6,764 bases of DNA from RGIG4576 sp964613095 (GCA_964613095.1 CAZTFX010000096.1:1-6764), one strand, 5' to 3'. Shown: positions 1 to 6,713, counted from the stretch's first letter. Program-made: numbers and translations. The notes: generated by a model from the letters alone, not told the origin.

Positions 1-24
1 GAATCAGCCCTAATTTTTATTTAT

Positions 25-1038
25 TCAAAAAAGTTTTATCGGACACCAATAAAAATAAATATATTTCATTGTACAATCCGTGGGAGCCTTAATATCTAAA
101 GTTCCATTATTCCCAAATCTCCAAATTTCAACTGAAGCGTCATATTTACCACTGCTACCATTACTATCAAGAGTAACATTAAAAGTAAACCCACTTGTTT
201 CTAATGTGAGATATTGAGTTTTATCTACCCAACCATTTTCTTTTGCTACATCTTCAATTACAACAGTTGCTTGTAGCTCGTTTTCTGAAGCTCTTACAAA
301 TGTTACATTAAAATCTCCAATTTTACTGTTTTCAAGTCCTTCAGCTACAGCAATTGCTTTTATAACACAATTCTCAGAGACAGTAAAAGGTGATATATAT
401 TGTTGTGAAGATGTGGTTGGTTCTGAACCATCGGTTGTATAATATATTGTTGAACCTCCTGTGGCACAAGTGATAGATATTTCAGTATTTTCTTCTATTA
501 CATACTGTCCATTAGAAGATGATATTTGTGGAGTACTTGCCAACTTTGACTCCTCATATTTATATAAACAAACAGAAGAACCATCCAAGTAATAATAGAA
601 TTTATTGGGGAAATAATAAAACTTTCTTCCTCCTGATGAAATTATCGTAACGGTTCCATCGTCATTTATCGTAATATTATTTTCCAAACTAGCATTATTT
701 ATATCTAGTCCGTTTTCATTTTTTGATTTTCCTATATATTTACTATTGGAAATTATTTGAATATAATAAGTATCTTTATCTGATACCGGTGTAATTGATA
801 GTTCACATGCAGATAGTTCTCCATTACCGTATTCAATAGCATTATTAGCTAATGTTGTCGTAATAAAATTTCTATCTTCGGAAGTACCATTAAAAACGTA
901 TGCTTCGGTTTCACTGTTTTCGTAAACTATGAGATATTTTCCCGACCAATCTGTCGGTGTGGTTGTAACTTTTTGATAAGTTTGCGAATAAGCACTAAAG
1001 AACATGCTTAAGAAAAGAAATAGCATTAGTTTTCTCAT
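25..1038 (-). CDS. Secreted multidomain protein with CHB_HEX_C_1 Ig-like domain, probably 3'-truncated
   Basis: A 337-residue exported protein of unknown role. I start it at 1038 because MRKLMLFLFLSMFFSAYSQ is a clean signal peptide (cleavage near residue 18) and because a strong promoter at 1079-1109 lies inside the longer reading frame that begins at 1122. Residues about 21-163 form a beta-rich module (YLIVYE, YVFNG, YYIQI, YIGKS) of a kind I know from Bacteroidales surface proteins that end in a short LYKYE-like strand. Residues about 170-247 match the chitobiase/beta-hexosaminidase C-terminal Ig-like domain, with the signature STIYYTTDGSEPT and the later strand IKAIAVAEGLENS. Residues about 256-337 begin a third module (ATVVIEDVAKENGW, WRFGNNGTLDIKAP) that in similar proteins continues for several more strands. 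Here it stops after YFYWCPIKLF. No T9SS sorting domain and no lipobox are present. It is probably a cell-surface or secreted binding protein; no catalytic motif is visible. The domain calls come from family patterns and were not searched. Confidence 0.85.
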   Translation of the reverse strand: MRKLMLFLFLSMFFSAYSQTYQKVTTTPTDWSGKYLIVYENSETEAYVFNGTSEDRNFITTTLANNAIEYGNGELSACELSITPVSDKDTYYIQIISNSKYIGKSKNENGLDINNASLENNITINDDGTVTIISSGGRKFYYFPNKFYYYLDGSSVCLYKYEESKLASTPQISSSNGQYVIEENTEISITCATGGSTIYYTTDGSEPTTSSQQYISPFTVSENCVIKAIAVAEGLENSKIGDFNVTFVRASENELQATVVIEDVAKENGWVDKTQYLTLETSGFTFNVTLDSNGSSGKYDASVEIWRFGNNGTLDIKAPTDCTMKYIYFYWCPIKLF

Positions 1039-1078
1039 AATAGTTGAAGGTTTAGTTAGTATAATAGTTATTTTGTAA

Positions 1079-1109
1079 CAAATGTAGTCATATAAAATAT
1101 AGATACAAA
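1079..1109 (-). promoter_or_regulatory. Bacteroidota-type promoter for the CHB_HEX_C_1 protein gene
   Basis: Read on the minus strand, TTTG (1109-1106) is followed by exactly 19 bases and then TACATTTG (1086-1079). This matches the Bacteroidota housekeeping consensus TTTG-N19-21-TAnnTTTG in every fixed position. Transcription would start near 1072, giving a leader of roughly 34 bases before the ATG at 1038. It is the best promoter in the window and supports the shorter start of the gene. Confidence 0.75.
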
Positions 1110-1111
1110 TT

Positions 1112-1174
1112 ATTTTGTGCACAGAATTTAGTTTTTTTTTTATTCTTTTAACACAAGTACAGTTGATTTTGTGT
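1112..1174. promoter_or_regulatory. Possible operator cluster upstream of the promoter
   Basis: The 8-mer ATTTTGTG occurs at 1112-1119 and 1166-1173, 54 bases apart. The first copy belongs to a 14-base imperfect palindrome, TTTTGTGCACAGAA (1113-1126, one mismatched pair), three bases upstream of the -33 element. The second copy forms an inverted repeat with ACACAA at 1151-1156 (ACACAA-N12-TTGTGT, 1151-1174). A related TTATTTTGT lies at 1068-1076, 42 bases from its match at 1110-1118. The spacings of about 4 and 5 helical turns would suit a dimeric regulator, but in DNA this AT-rich the pattern may be chance. Confidence 0.25.
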
Positions 1175-1213
1175 AAAAAGAGAATTTAGCGCAAATAGGA
1201 TAAATTTTTCTTG

Positions 1214-1357
1214 CTAAGTGTTTTCAATAATTGATGTTGCTTGTGCCTGCAATGAACAGTTTTCTTGTATCATTAACATTGAGTTATTAATTAACGATTG
1301 TGCTGTGAAATCTTGTTGTTCGGACTTCAACTTAACAATCTTTTCACGTATAAACAT
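1214..1357 (-). CDS. Doubtful 47-residue small ORF, possibly a gene remnant
   Basis: An ATG at 1357-1355 opens a 47-residue frame ending in TAG (1216-1214). It begins MFIREKIVKLKSEQQ and ends QAQATSIIENT. Unlike most chance frames in this gap, its composition looks protein-like: charged and amphipathic, with K, E and Q in helical spacing. The arrangement REKI..LK...FT..SL...S...IQ......A.TSII loosely recalls the N-terminal helix region of 5-formyltetrahydrofolate cyclo-ligase, which would make it a decayed 5' fragment. That resemblance comes from memory and is weak. No Shine-Dalgarno sequence and no good promoter precede it, and the frame is closed by TAA 15 bases upstream of the ATG. It could be a real small protein, a remnant or chance. 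Confidence 0.25.
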   Translation of the reverse strand: MFIREKIVKLKSEQQDFTAQSLINNSMLMIQENCSLQAQATSIIENT

Positions 1358-1419
1358 TGTGATTATTGTTTATAAATCATTATTTAGTCACTATAAATTT
1401 ACAAACAGCCATAATTACC

Positions 1420-1467
1420 AAACGAATCAGCCATTTAGCATTAACTAAACGACTGATTCGTTTTTTT
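1420..1467. terminator. Hairpin with T-run, stronger in the plus direction
   Basis: AAACGAATCAG (1420-1430) pairs perfectly with CTGATTCGTTT (1453-1463). An inner stem TTTAG/CTAAA (1434-1438 with 1445-1449) closes on a six-base loop. The run of seven T at 1461-1467 follows the plus-strand copy, so it would terminate plus-strand transcription best. On the minus strand the stem is followed only by TTTGG. It lies about 50 bases past the stop of the giant T9SS protein gene, so it probably also marks that mRNA's 3' end, either as a weak terminator or as a processing or protective stem. Confidence 0.6.
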
Positions 1468-1512
1468 ATAAACATTGATTCTCTTATATCGAATTCACGT
1501 TATTTTAATATT

Positions 1513-4500
1513 TTATTTTACCACGATTTTGGACGATGCTTTCACTCCATTTTCGTCGGTTACAATCACAAGATAGATTCCGGAAGCCAAATTTGCAGTT
1601 TCTACGGTTGTACCTGCTTGTTCTGCAATCTTTAATCCCGAAACAGTATAGACTTCAATTGCCACTACACCTGTTACTGTAATTCGATTACCATCATAGC
1701 TTATTTCAGGTTTGTCTTCTACAATCGATTCTACACTTGAACTGCTGCTTACCTGTTCAAAATACAAACAAGGATCAGTGGTTGATTCTTCATTCCATGG
1801 ATTGTCAACATCGGTTCCATATTTGAAACCTCGTGTTTCAAAAAATGCCTTATTTAAATCAGTTTCGGCAACATCAGCTCCTTCGGTTGATGTAGCTTCT
1901 GCAGCAATTGTACTATCTATTACAGCTAATGTTGAAACTACGTGATTATCGGCTAAAGCTACTTCTTTTACCGGAACTAGTGTAGGATCCCATTGCATAG
2001 CTTCCTTATCTTCATCCCAACGAGTATAACCTACAATGCGGTGTACTGCACCTTCTCCGGCTGTTATTGATTTTAAAGCTATCACGTTACCTGAGATTAC
2101 AGGGTCAACGACAGATTCTTCGGTTGTAGTCCAGTCGGAAGCTAAAGAACCGGCTACACCACCTGTTTTATAGTTGCCTGACCAATCAGTCTCAGTAGCT
2201 GTAAGATTTCCTTCAACATAGCATAAATGAATACCGCCACGTTCTGCTGCACCGACGATACCACCTATTGTGTTACGACCTTCAATATCCACATCCACAT
2301 GGCAATTTACCACCTTACAATCGGTTGAAGTTGCACCTACAATACCACCAATATTATTACCGGCAACAATATTTCCACTCACCGCACATGCTTTTACAAC
2401 AGAACAGGTAAGAGTATTACCTGCAATACCGCCAACGTAACCTGTTTCAGGTGCATTTATCGAAATATTATTAACCGAACTTTCTGCTATTTCGGTATTC
2501 AACATGGCACGACCTATAATACCACCAACTACTGCAGAAGTTTCATTTCCGACAACTACTGCATTATTTACGTGAACATTGTTTATCGTATCACTTACAG
2601 ATTCTGCAACCAAGAAGCCCATAGATGAAGCATCTTCATTCAACTCTACTTTCGGAGAGTCCAACACGATGTTCTTAATTGTAGTTGCTTCGGTACTTGC
2701 AAAAATTGCAGGATACATATTGTTTCCATCAAGAATAAGATTACTTATAATATAATTTCCTCCATCCAATGTACCTGTGAAAGTTGGGATAGACTTCCAT
2801 ACGCCATAATCGGCTGCGTCAAAATCATTCACCACTTTATAGTGAGCTGCAGGATTGCGGGATATCATAGCCAAATCACCGACACTGGTGATTTGATAAG
2901 GATCATTCTCTGTACCATCACCACCGGCACTAAGCATAGCCAATGGCAGGAATTCCAATTCAACGGTAATCTTATCGGTTACCGAGCTGAGATAAGGTAT
3001 TAACAATGTAGGGACATCACCATTCAAGCCCAACAATGCACAAGAACCTAAATCACCTTTGCCATCGGGTTCTTCCTTGTATTGACCTATAATAGTTCCA
3101 TCCTCTTTAACAATGCGAACTTCATCAATCATTGTTGTAGCCGATTCACTCTCACGCTGGTTAGCTATAAATACGTATTCACGTTGGCTATCGGTATCAA
3201 ACAAATAAGGATTCAATGCTTCACCCATTACTAAAGGAGTCCAACTGGCATTATAAGGTCCCACATTAAACTTCACTATACGATCTATTTTGCCTTCTTT
3301 TGTCACCCAAGCAAAGCGTTGGAATATATCATCGTTATCATCACTTTCAGGAGAGGCAAGAGCTATTACATATTGGTAAGAATCACCTACCGGATAGCGA
3401 TCTATACTGGTTGATATTGCATTGCCTTCCACTTCAACACCGAAAGTAACTACTGTTTCGCAAGAAGGGACATCCACCATTGATAAAGTTTGACCATCGG
3501 TTGACAAAAATGCCATCTGCTTTGATTGTCCATATATATCATACATGTTCATCCAGTTGCTCACGTCTTCGGCAATATTCTTCACAACATTGCTTTCCAT
3601 GTCATACACATCAAATGCGATTGTCTCATTCTCGGTACTCACTTCAAAACCTGTTGTAGCAACCACCAATCTAAGCTCGCCTGTTTCATCCCAAAAATCA
3701 TTAGTCAAGTCTTCACTTCCATAAAGCCCCACACCATATTGAACCAAATATTGCGAAGTTGAAGCTACCGGTATGGTAACTTTTCCCACTTCAGCAAAAT
3801 TCTTGTTATAAATGGTTGCAACGAAATTGTTACCTTCGGTAGGAATCATGTCCCAAGGATCTTCATAAGAAGCAGGATCAAGATACTCTTTCTCATATTG
3901 TGACACAACATAATAGAAATCACTTCCTATTGTAAATACATTGAATACGCCTCCTACTTGATATTCAGCCAACTTAGACGGAACTGAAAAGCTCTTCTTA
4001 AAAAAAGCACCATTACTGGTCCAAGTTGCCTTTGTATATACATCATATTTTTGTACCGAAACTTCCTCTTCGGTTGCAGTATAACTCAATACGGCAACAG
4101 GTTCATAGCTATAACCGGTATAAGTTTGAACTATCGACATATATCCATCATAAGTGAATTTCACTTCACCGGTAGCAAGATCATAGATATATGTAACATA
4201 AGATGTAACACCGGGTGAATGAATAATGTGTAATGTAACAGGCACTTCATAAGTAGATTGTTCACGGTCAAACAATTTATTGGTAATCACATTACCCACA
4301 ACAATCTCATTACAACTACCTTCAGCCGGTGTGGCAATAGTTATAGAACCTTGAGCTTCTCCTTTATTATTATAAAAGGTGATTTCCGAACCGGTATAAT
4401 AATAACCGGACACTTCAAAAGTTTGTGTTACGTACCATTGTGTTCCATCAGCCCCCTCAACGAAACTATAATCTTCGGTAGGACCCAGAGTCAGGCTACT

Positions 4501-4695
4501 CGGTACAATCTTATTTTGTATCGGTTTCTTAAAATCCGGAGCCGACTTCCACACATGATTGACAGAAGTCAAGATTTTTGAGGTGGTTGCATTATCAAAC
4601 CGTGCTATACGGGAATTTGACGCTGTAACCGTTAATCCTGCAAACAAAGACATTAACAATGCAGCAAGAAACGTTTTAGTGTAATTTTTTTTCAT
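1513..4695 (-). CDS. Giant T9SS-secreted protein with GLUG-type beta-helix repeats
   Basis: A 1060-residue exported protein of unknown function. Residues 1-25 are a signal peptide (MKKNYTKTFLAALLMSLFAG, then LTVTA). Residues about 70-580 form a beta-rich half with repeated short strands ending in turn motifs (NKNFAEVGKV, TKEGKIDRIV, KEDGTIIGQY). They resemble propeller-like blades, but I cannot name a family. Residues 591-600 (GGDGTENDPY) open a right-handed beta-helix segment of the kind built from GLUG motifs. Five glycine-rich repeats follow: VGGIIGRA (723), YVGGIAGN (753), NIGGIVGA (781), TIGGIVGA (809) and KTGGVAGS (843), spaced 28-34 residues. Residues about 995-1060 match the type A T9SS C-terminal sorting domain: IEVYTVSGLKI, ASGIYLVIVTDENG and a terminal KIVVK. 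It should therefore cross the outer membrane through T9SS and be released or attached to the surface. GLUG modules occur in adhesins and IgA1-protease-type proteins, so adhesion is an inference. No protease or glycosidase motif is seen. It is probably transcribed alone, between two hairpins. Confidence 0.92.
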   Translation of the reverse strand: MKKNYTKTFLAALLMSLFAGLTVTASNSRIARFDNATTSKILTSVNHVWKSAPDFKKPIQNKIVPSSLTLGPTEDYSFVEGADGTQWYVTQTFEVSGYYYTGSEITFYNNKGEAQGSITIATPAEGSCNEIVVGNVITNKLFDREQSTYEVPVTLHIIHSPGVTSYVTYIYDLATGEVKFTYDGYMSIVQTYTGYSYEPVAVLSYTATEEEVSVQKYDVYTKATWTSNGAFFKKSFSVPSKLAEYQVGGVFNVFTIGSDFYYVVSQYEKEYLDPASYEDPWDMIPTEGNNFVATIYNKNFAEVGKVTIPVASTSQYLVQYGVGLYGSEDLTNDFWDETGELRLVVATTGFEVSTENETIAFDVYDMESNVVKNIAEDVSNWMNMYDIYGQSKQMAFLSTDGQTLSMVDVPSCETVVTFGVEVEGNAISTSIDRYPVGDSYQYVIALASPESDDNDDIFQRFAWVTKEGKIDRIVKFNVGPYNASWTPLVMGEALNPYLFDTDSQREYVFIANQRESESATTMIDEVRIVKEDGTIIGQYKEEPDGKGDLGSCALLGLNGDVPTLLIPYLSSVTDKITVELEFLPLAMLSAGGDGTENDPYQITSVGDLAMISRNPAAHYKVVNDFDAADYGVWKSIPTFTGTLDGGNYIISNLILDGNNMYPAIFASTEATTIKNIVLDSPKVELNEDASSMGFLVAESVSDTINNVHVNNAVVVGNETSAVVGGIIGRAMLNTEIAESSVNNISINAPETGYVGGIAGNTLTCSVVKACAVSGNIVAGNNIGGIVGATSTDCKVVNCHVDVDIEGRNTIGGIVGAAERGGIHLCYVEGNLTATETDWSGNYKTGGVAGSLASDWTTTEESVVDPVISGNVIALKSITAGEGAVHRIVGYTRWDEDKEAMQWDPTLVPVKEVALADNHVVSTLAVIDSTIAAEATSTEGADVAETDLNKAFFETRGFKYGTDVDNPWNEESTTDPCLYFEQVSSSSSVESIVEDKPEISYDGNRITVTGVVAIEVYTVSGLKIAEQAGTTVETANLASGIYLVIVTDENGVKASSKIVVK

Positions 4696-4764
4696 TATAA
4701 AATGTTTTTATAAAATTTGTTATTGATTTTTATTTTAAGAACTTAACAAACAATAAATTTCCGG

Positions 4765-4772
4765 CAAAAATA
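4765..4772 (-). promoter_or_regulatory. Candidate -7 element for the giant T9SS protein gene
   Basis: On the minus strand TATTTTTG (4772-4765) fits TAnnTTTG and would give a leader of about 60 bases before the ATG at 4695. No TTTG is found 19-21 bases upstream, where the sequence lies inside the preceding terminator stem. The call therefore rests on the -7 box and position alone. Confidence 0.35.
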
Positions 4773-4776
4773 CTAA

Positions 4777-4822
4777 AAAATGGTGAAGATTAAGGAAAAA
4801 ACTTCCTAATCTTCACCATTTT
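4777..4822 (-). terminator. Strong hairpin terminator of the esterase-DUF456 operon
   Basis: A 16-base arm (4777-4792) pairs perfectly with 4807-4822. After a one-base bulge (A4793) the stem continues with GGAA/TTCC (4794-4797 with 4803-4806), closing on a five-base loop. Read on the minus strand, the stem runs into TTTTTTAGTATTTTT, a proper U-rich tail. It lies about 28 bases past the DUF456 stop codon, the expected place for an intrinsic terminator. The plus-strand tail (TTTTATAAAAATTTT) is weaker, but some bidirectional activity is possible. Confidence 0.85.
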
Positions 4823-4849
4823 ATAAAAATTTTCTATTTCAAAACAGTA

Positions 4850-5326
4850 CTACAACGAATAAAATGCCGCTATAAGCATACCGATACACGCCAAAAGCTT
4901 TATTCCTGTTCCTACAAAGAACGATAGAAAAGAACCAAGTGCTGCATGCATTGCCGAACCGGAATCTTTTTTACTCACAAGCATTTCGCCGGCAAAGGCA
5001 CCTAAAAACGGGCCAAACAGCGGTCCGAAAGGCCATGGTAAAAACATTCCCACCACAAGACCTAAAATTGAACCCCACGTTCCGGCTTTACTGCCACCGA
5101 ATCGTCGTGTCATCCATGGAGTGAGGAAAAAATCGATTACCCCGACAATCACCATTACTGCTCCCCACACTATAAATTCGGTGGTACTGAATTTTGCATA
5201 TCCACTCCAATGTAACAGCCACATTGCGGCATATGTAAGAGGAGGACCGGGTAACGCCGGTAAAATACACCCGGCAAAACCCAGTAAACAACAAATTATA
5301 GCTAAAACCAATAATGTTATTTCCAT
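4850..5326 (-). CDS. DUF456 family small integral membrane protein
   Basis: A 158-residue inner-membrane protein whose molecular role is unknown. It shows the DUF456 pattern. An N-terminal membrane helix (residues about 2-22) is followed by the loop ILPALPGPPLTY (21-32). A further helix (about 50-70) contains DFFLTPW. The conserved stretch RRFGGSKAGTWGSILG (74-89) then leads to VVGMFLPWPFGPLFGPFLGAF (91-111) and GE (113-114), and a last hydrophobic segment lies at about 128-155. The length is usual for the family. Glycine- and proline-rich helices packed this way suggest a compact bundle of five or six segments. Its ATG lies two bases after the stop of the esterase gene, so the two are co-transcribed and probably translationally coupled. 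The operon ends at the hairpin at 4777-4822. Whether the two products work together is not shown by the sequence; DUF456 proteins are widespread and the neighbour may be incidental. Confidence 0.93.
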   Translation of the reverse strand: MEITLLVLAIICCLLGFAGCILPALPGPPLTYAAMWLLHWSGYAKFSTTEFIVWGAVMVIVGVIDFFLTPWMTRRFGGSKAGTWGSILGLVVGMFLPWPFGPLFGPFLGAFAGEMLVSKKDSGSAMHAALGSFLSFFVGTGIKLLACIGMLIAAFYSL

Positions 5327-5328
5327 GA

Positions 5329-6600
5329 TTATTTTTTCAATTCTTCAATTATCCAATCCCACATGGCATTATTTTGATCGCTATACAGCCAATGCCCGGT
5401 ATTTTCCCCGATAGAAAGTACTTTAGGGGCCGTAATCACGTTATAAGTGGAACGTGTTGTTGTAGGCGCACATGTAATGTCGTTATAACCGAAAGCATAA
5501 AAGACAGGAGCCTTTAATCCTCGTGCAAAATTGGCTGCGTCATAATAACGAGCCGTTGTCAATTTCTCTTTAGTACAATTACCCTTAAATTTAAATGCAT
5601 GAGGCCATCCTCCCGCACGTCCATGAGTGTATCCCTCTTGATCACACATGGCAGGGAAGTATATTGCAGTAGCCTTAATTCGACTATCAAGACGAGATGT
5701 TACAATAGACAATAATCCACCTTGACTACCTCCCAATGTTCCAATTTTTCCATCACATTGAGGTAATGATTGCAAGAAATCTATCGCTTTTACACAACCC
5801 AGAAAAACTCTTTTATAATAATAGGTGTCTCGATTTTCAAGATTATCAAGATAATAAGCCGAAAGAACACCTCTTGTTAAATCATCATATATACTACCTT
5901 CAAGATTTACAGGAATACCATGAATCCCCAGTTCAAGAATGATTACACCACGTTCCGAGTGTTTTACATCTCCACTTTTGGAACCTATACCGGCACCGGG
6001 TAACCTTATGATTGCAGGATATTTTCCTTCTGCTTTAGGTACCGTAAGAACACCATACATTCTGGAACCTCCTATATTGCGATATGACACATGATATACA
6101 TCCACAGTCTTGGTACAACGTTCCGGCAACAATGTCATTTCGGGACGTAATTCATATTTTTTCAACTCTTCGAGGTTTTTATTCCAAAATTCATCGAAAT
6201 CTTCGGGAAGAATTACCGTAGGAGTAAGTTGCTCAACATCAAAACCTACGGTTGACATAGCTGTTGCCTTTTTGCCATCATGTTCAACTCTGGCTCTTAC
6301 TCTTAAAAAACCAGGTTTCTTCATAGAACCTACATTGATTGTAGCTTCATTGCCTTTCAATTTTACAGTTTTCTTAATGTGTGCATCCATAAGATCTTCA
6401 CTCACCTCATAGCTCACTTCAACATCATTTAACGGCATTCCGCAACGCGTGGCAATCACTTTCACTTTCACTTGCTCACCCGATTCATACAAACCATTGT
6501 CACGATTGGGAACAAGCATTAGTTGCACTTGATTTGATTGAGCTGCAACTCCCAAAGCTATAGCAACAATCATTACAAAACCTAAAAAAACACGTTTCAT
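5329..6600 (-). CDS. Exported acetylxylan esterase-like protein (CE7/AXE1 family)
   Basis: A 423-residue hydrolase predicted to remove acetyl groups from oligo- or polysaccharides in the periplasm. Residues 1-20 are a signal peptide (MKRVFLGFVMIVAIALGVAA, with mature QSNQ). Residues about 22-125 form an Ig-like beta-sandwich (GEQVKVKVIATRCG, GFLRVRARVEHDGK). Residues about 130-423 are an AXE1-type alpha/beta hydrolase. The nucleophile elbow is GTLGGSQGG (Ser292). The likely acid is Asp374 in FGYNDITCAPTTT and the likely base His403 in NTGHW. HGRAGGWPH (326-334) is typical of the Bacteroidales subgroup. Two classical CE7 marks differ: the RGQ motif is replaced by ELGIHGIP (223-230), and the His is followed by Trp instead of Glu. 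Substrate choice may therefore differ from characterised CE7 enzymes. It is the first gene of an operon with the DUF456 gene. No SusC/D or glycoside hydrolase gene is in view, so membership of a polysaccharide locus cannot be judged here. Confidence 0.9.
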   Translation of the reverse strand: MKRVFLGFVMIVAIALGVAAQSNQVQLMLVPNRDNGLYESGEQVKVKVIATRCGMPLNDVEVSYEVSEDLMDAHIKKTVKLKGNEATINVGSMKKPGFLRVRARVEHDGKKATAMSTVGFDVEQLTPTVILPEDFDEFWNKNLEELKKYELRPEMTLLPERCTKTVDVYHVSYRNIGGSRMYGVLTVPKAEGKYPAIIRLPGAGIGSKSGDVKHSERGVIILELGIHGIPVNLEGSIYDDLTRGVLSAYYLDNLENRDTYYYKRVFLGCVKAIDFLQSLPQCDGKIGTLGGSQGGLLSIVTSRLDSRIKATAIYFPAMCDQEGYTHGRAGGWPHAFKFKGNCTKEKLTTARYYDAANFARGLKAPVFYAFGYNDITCAPTTTRSTYNVITAPKVLSIGENTGHWLYSDQNNAMWDWIIEELKK

Positions 6601-6638
6601 AGAAAATAGTTATTTTTTTCATTAATAAATAGTAACGA

Positions 6639-6646
6639 CAAAGATA
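6639..6646 (-). promoter_or_regulatory. Candidate -7 element of the esterase-DUF456 operon
   Basis: TATCTTTG on the minus strand (6646-6639) fits the Bacteroidota -7 consensus TAnnTTTG and would start transcription near 6632, leaving a leader of about 30 bases. No TTTG lies at the expected distance upstream (the region reads ATGATAAAA), so the -33 element is weak or absent. That could mean a low-level or activator-dependent promoter. Confidence 0.5.
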
Positions 6647-6713
6647 ACCACATTCCCATTGATTTTATCATAAATTAGCTAAAAATAATACCTGAAATTG
6701 CTTGAACATTTTC

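Larger units (their letters stand above)
1039..1512. other. 474-base intergenic region
   Basis: This gap between the giant T9SS protein gene and the CHB_HEX_C_1 protein gene is strongly AT-rich. From high to low coordinates it contains a hairpin (1420-1463), a doubtful 47-codon minus-strand ORF (1357-1214), a cluster of ATTTTGT(G) repeats and an imperfect palindrome (about 1070-1174), and the downstream gene's promoter (1109-1079). I see no tRNA, no known riboswitch and no convincing plus-strand gene. Plus-strand reading frames here are low-complexity, rich in I, N, F and S, and lack a promoter. Confidence 0.7.

Noticed and set aside
1039..1122. Upstream extension of the CHB_HEX_C_1 protein by 28 residues, to an ATG at 1122
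   Set aside because: It would place a hydrophobic, I/Y/C-rich stretch before an obvious signal peptide and would span the perfect promoter at 1079-1109.
1..1432. GAATCAGCC shared by the left window edge (1-9) and the hairpin arm (1424-1432)
   Set aside because: Nine bases, with no matching flanks. The shared word is not enough to call a repeat or an attachment site.
1218..1635. Two overlapping plus-strand reading frames in the gap and into the end of the giant gene
   Set aside because: Low-complexity composition and no promoter. One runs through the terminator hairpin, and the other is largely antisense to the T9SS sorting domain.
3526..4581. Plus-strand reading frames antisense to the giant T9SS protein gene
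   Set aside because: They lie opposite a long, domain-consistent coding sequence and show no family-like motifs.
4939..6412. Additional frames on both strands inside the DUF456 and esterase genes
   Set aside because: They are shadows of two genes with clear family signatures and no independent start signals.
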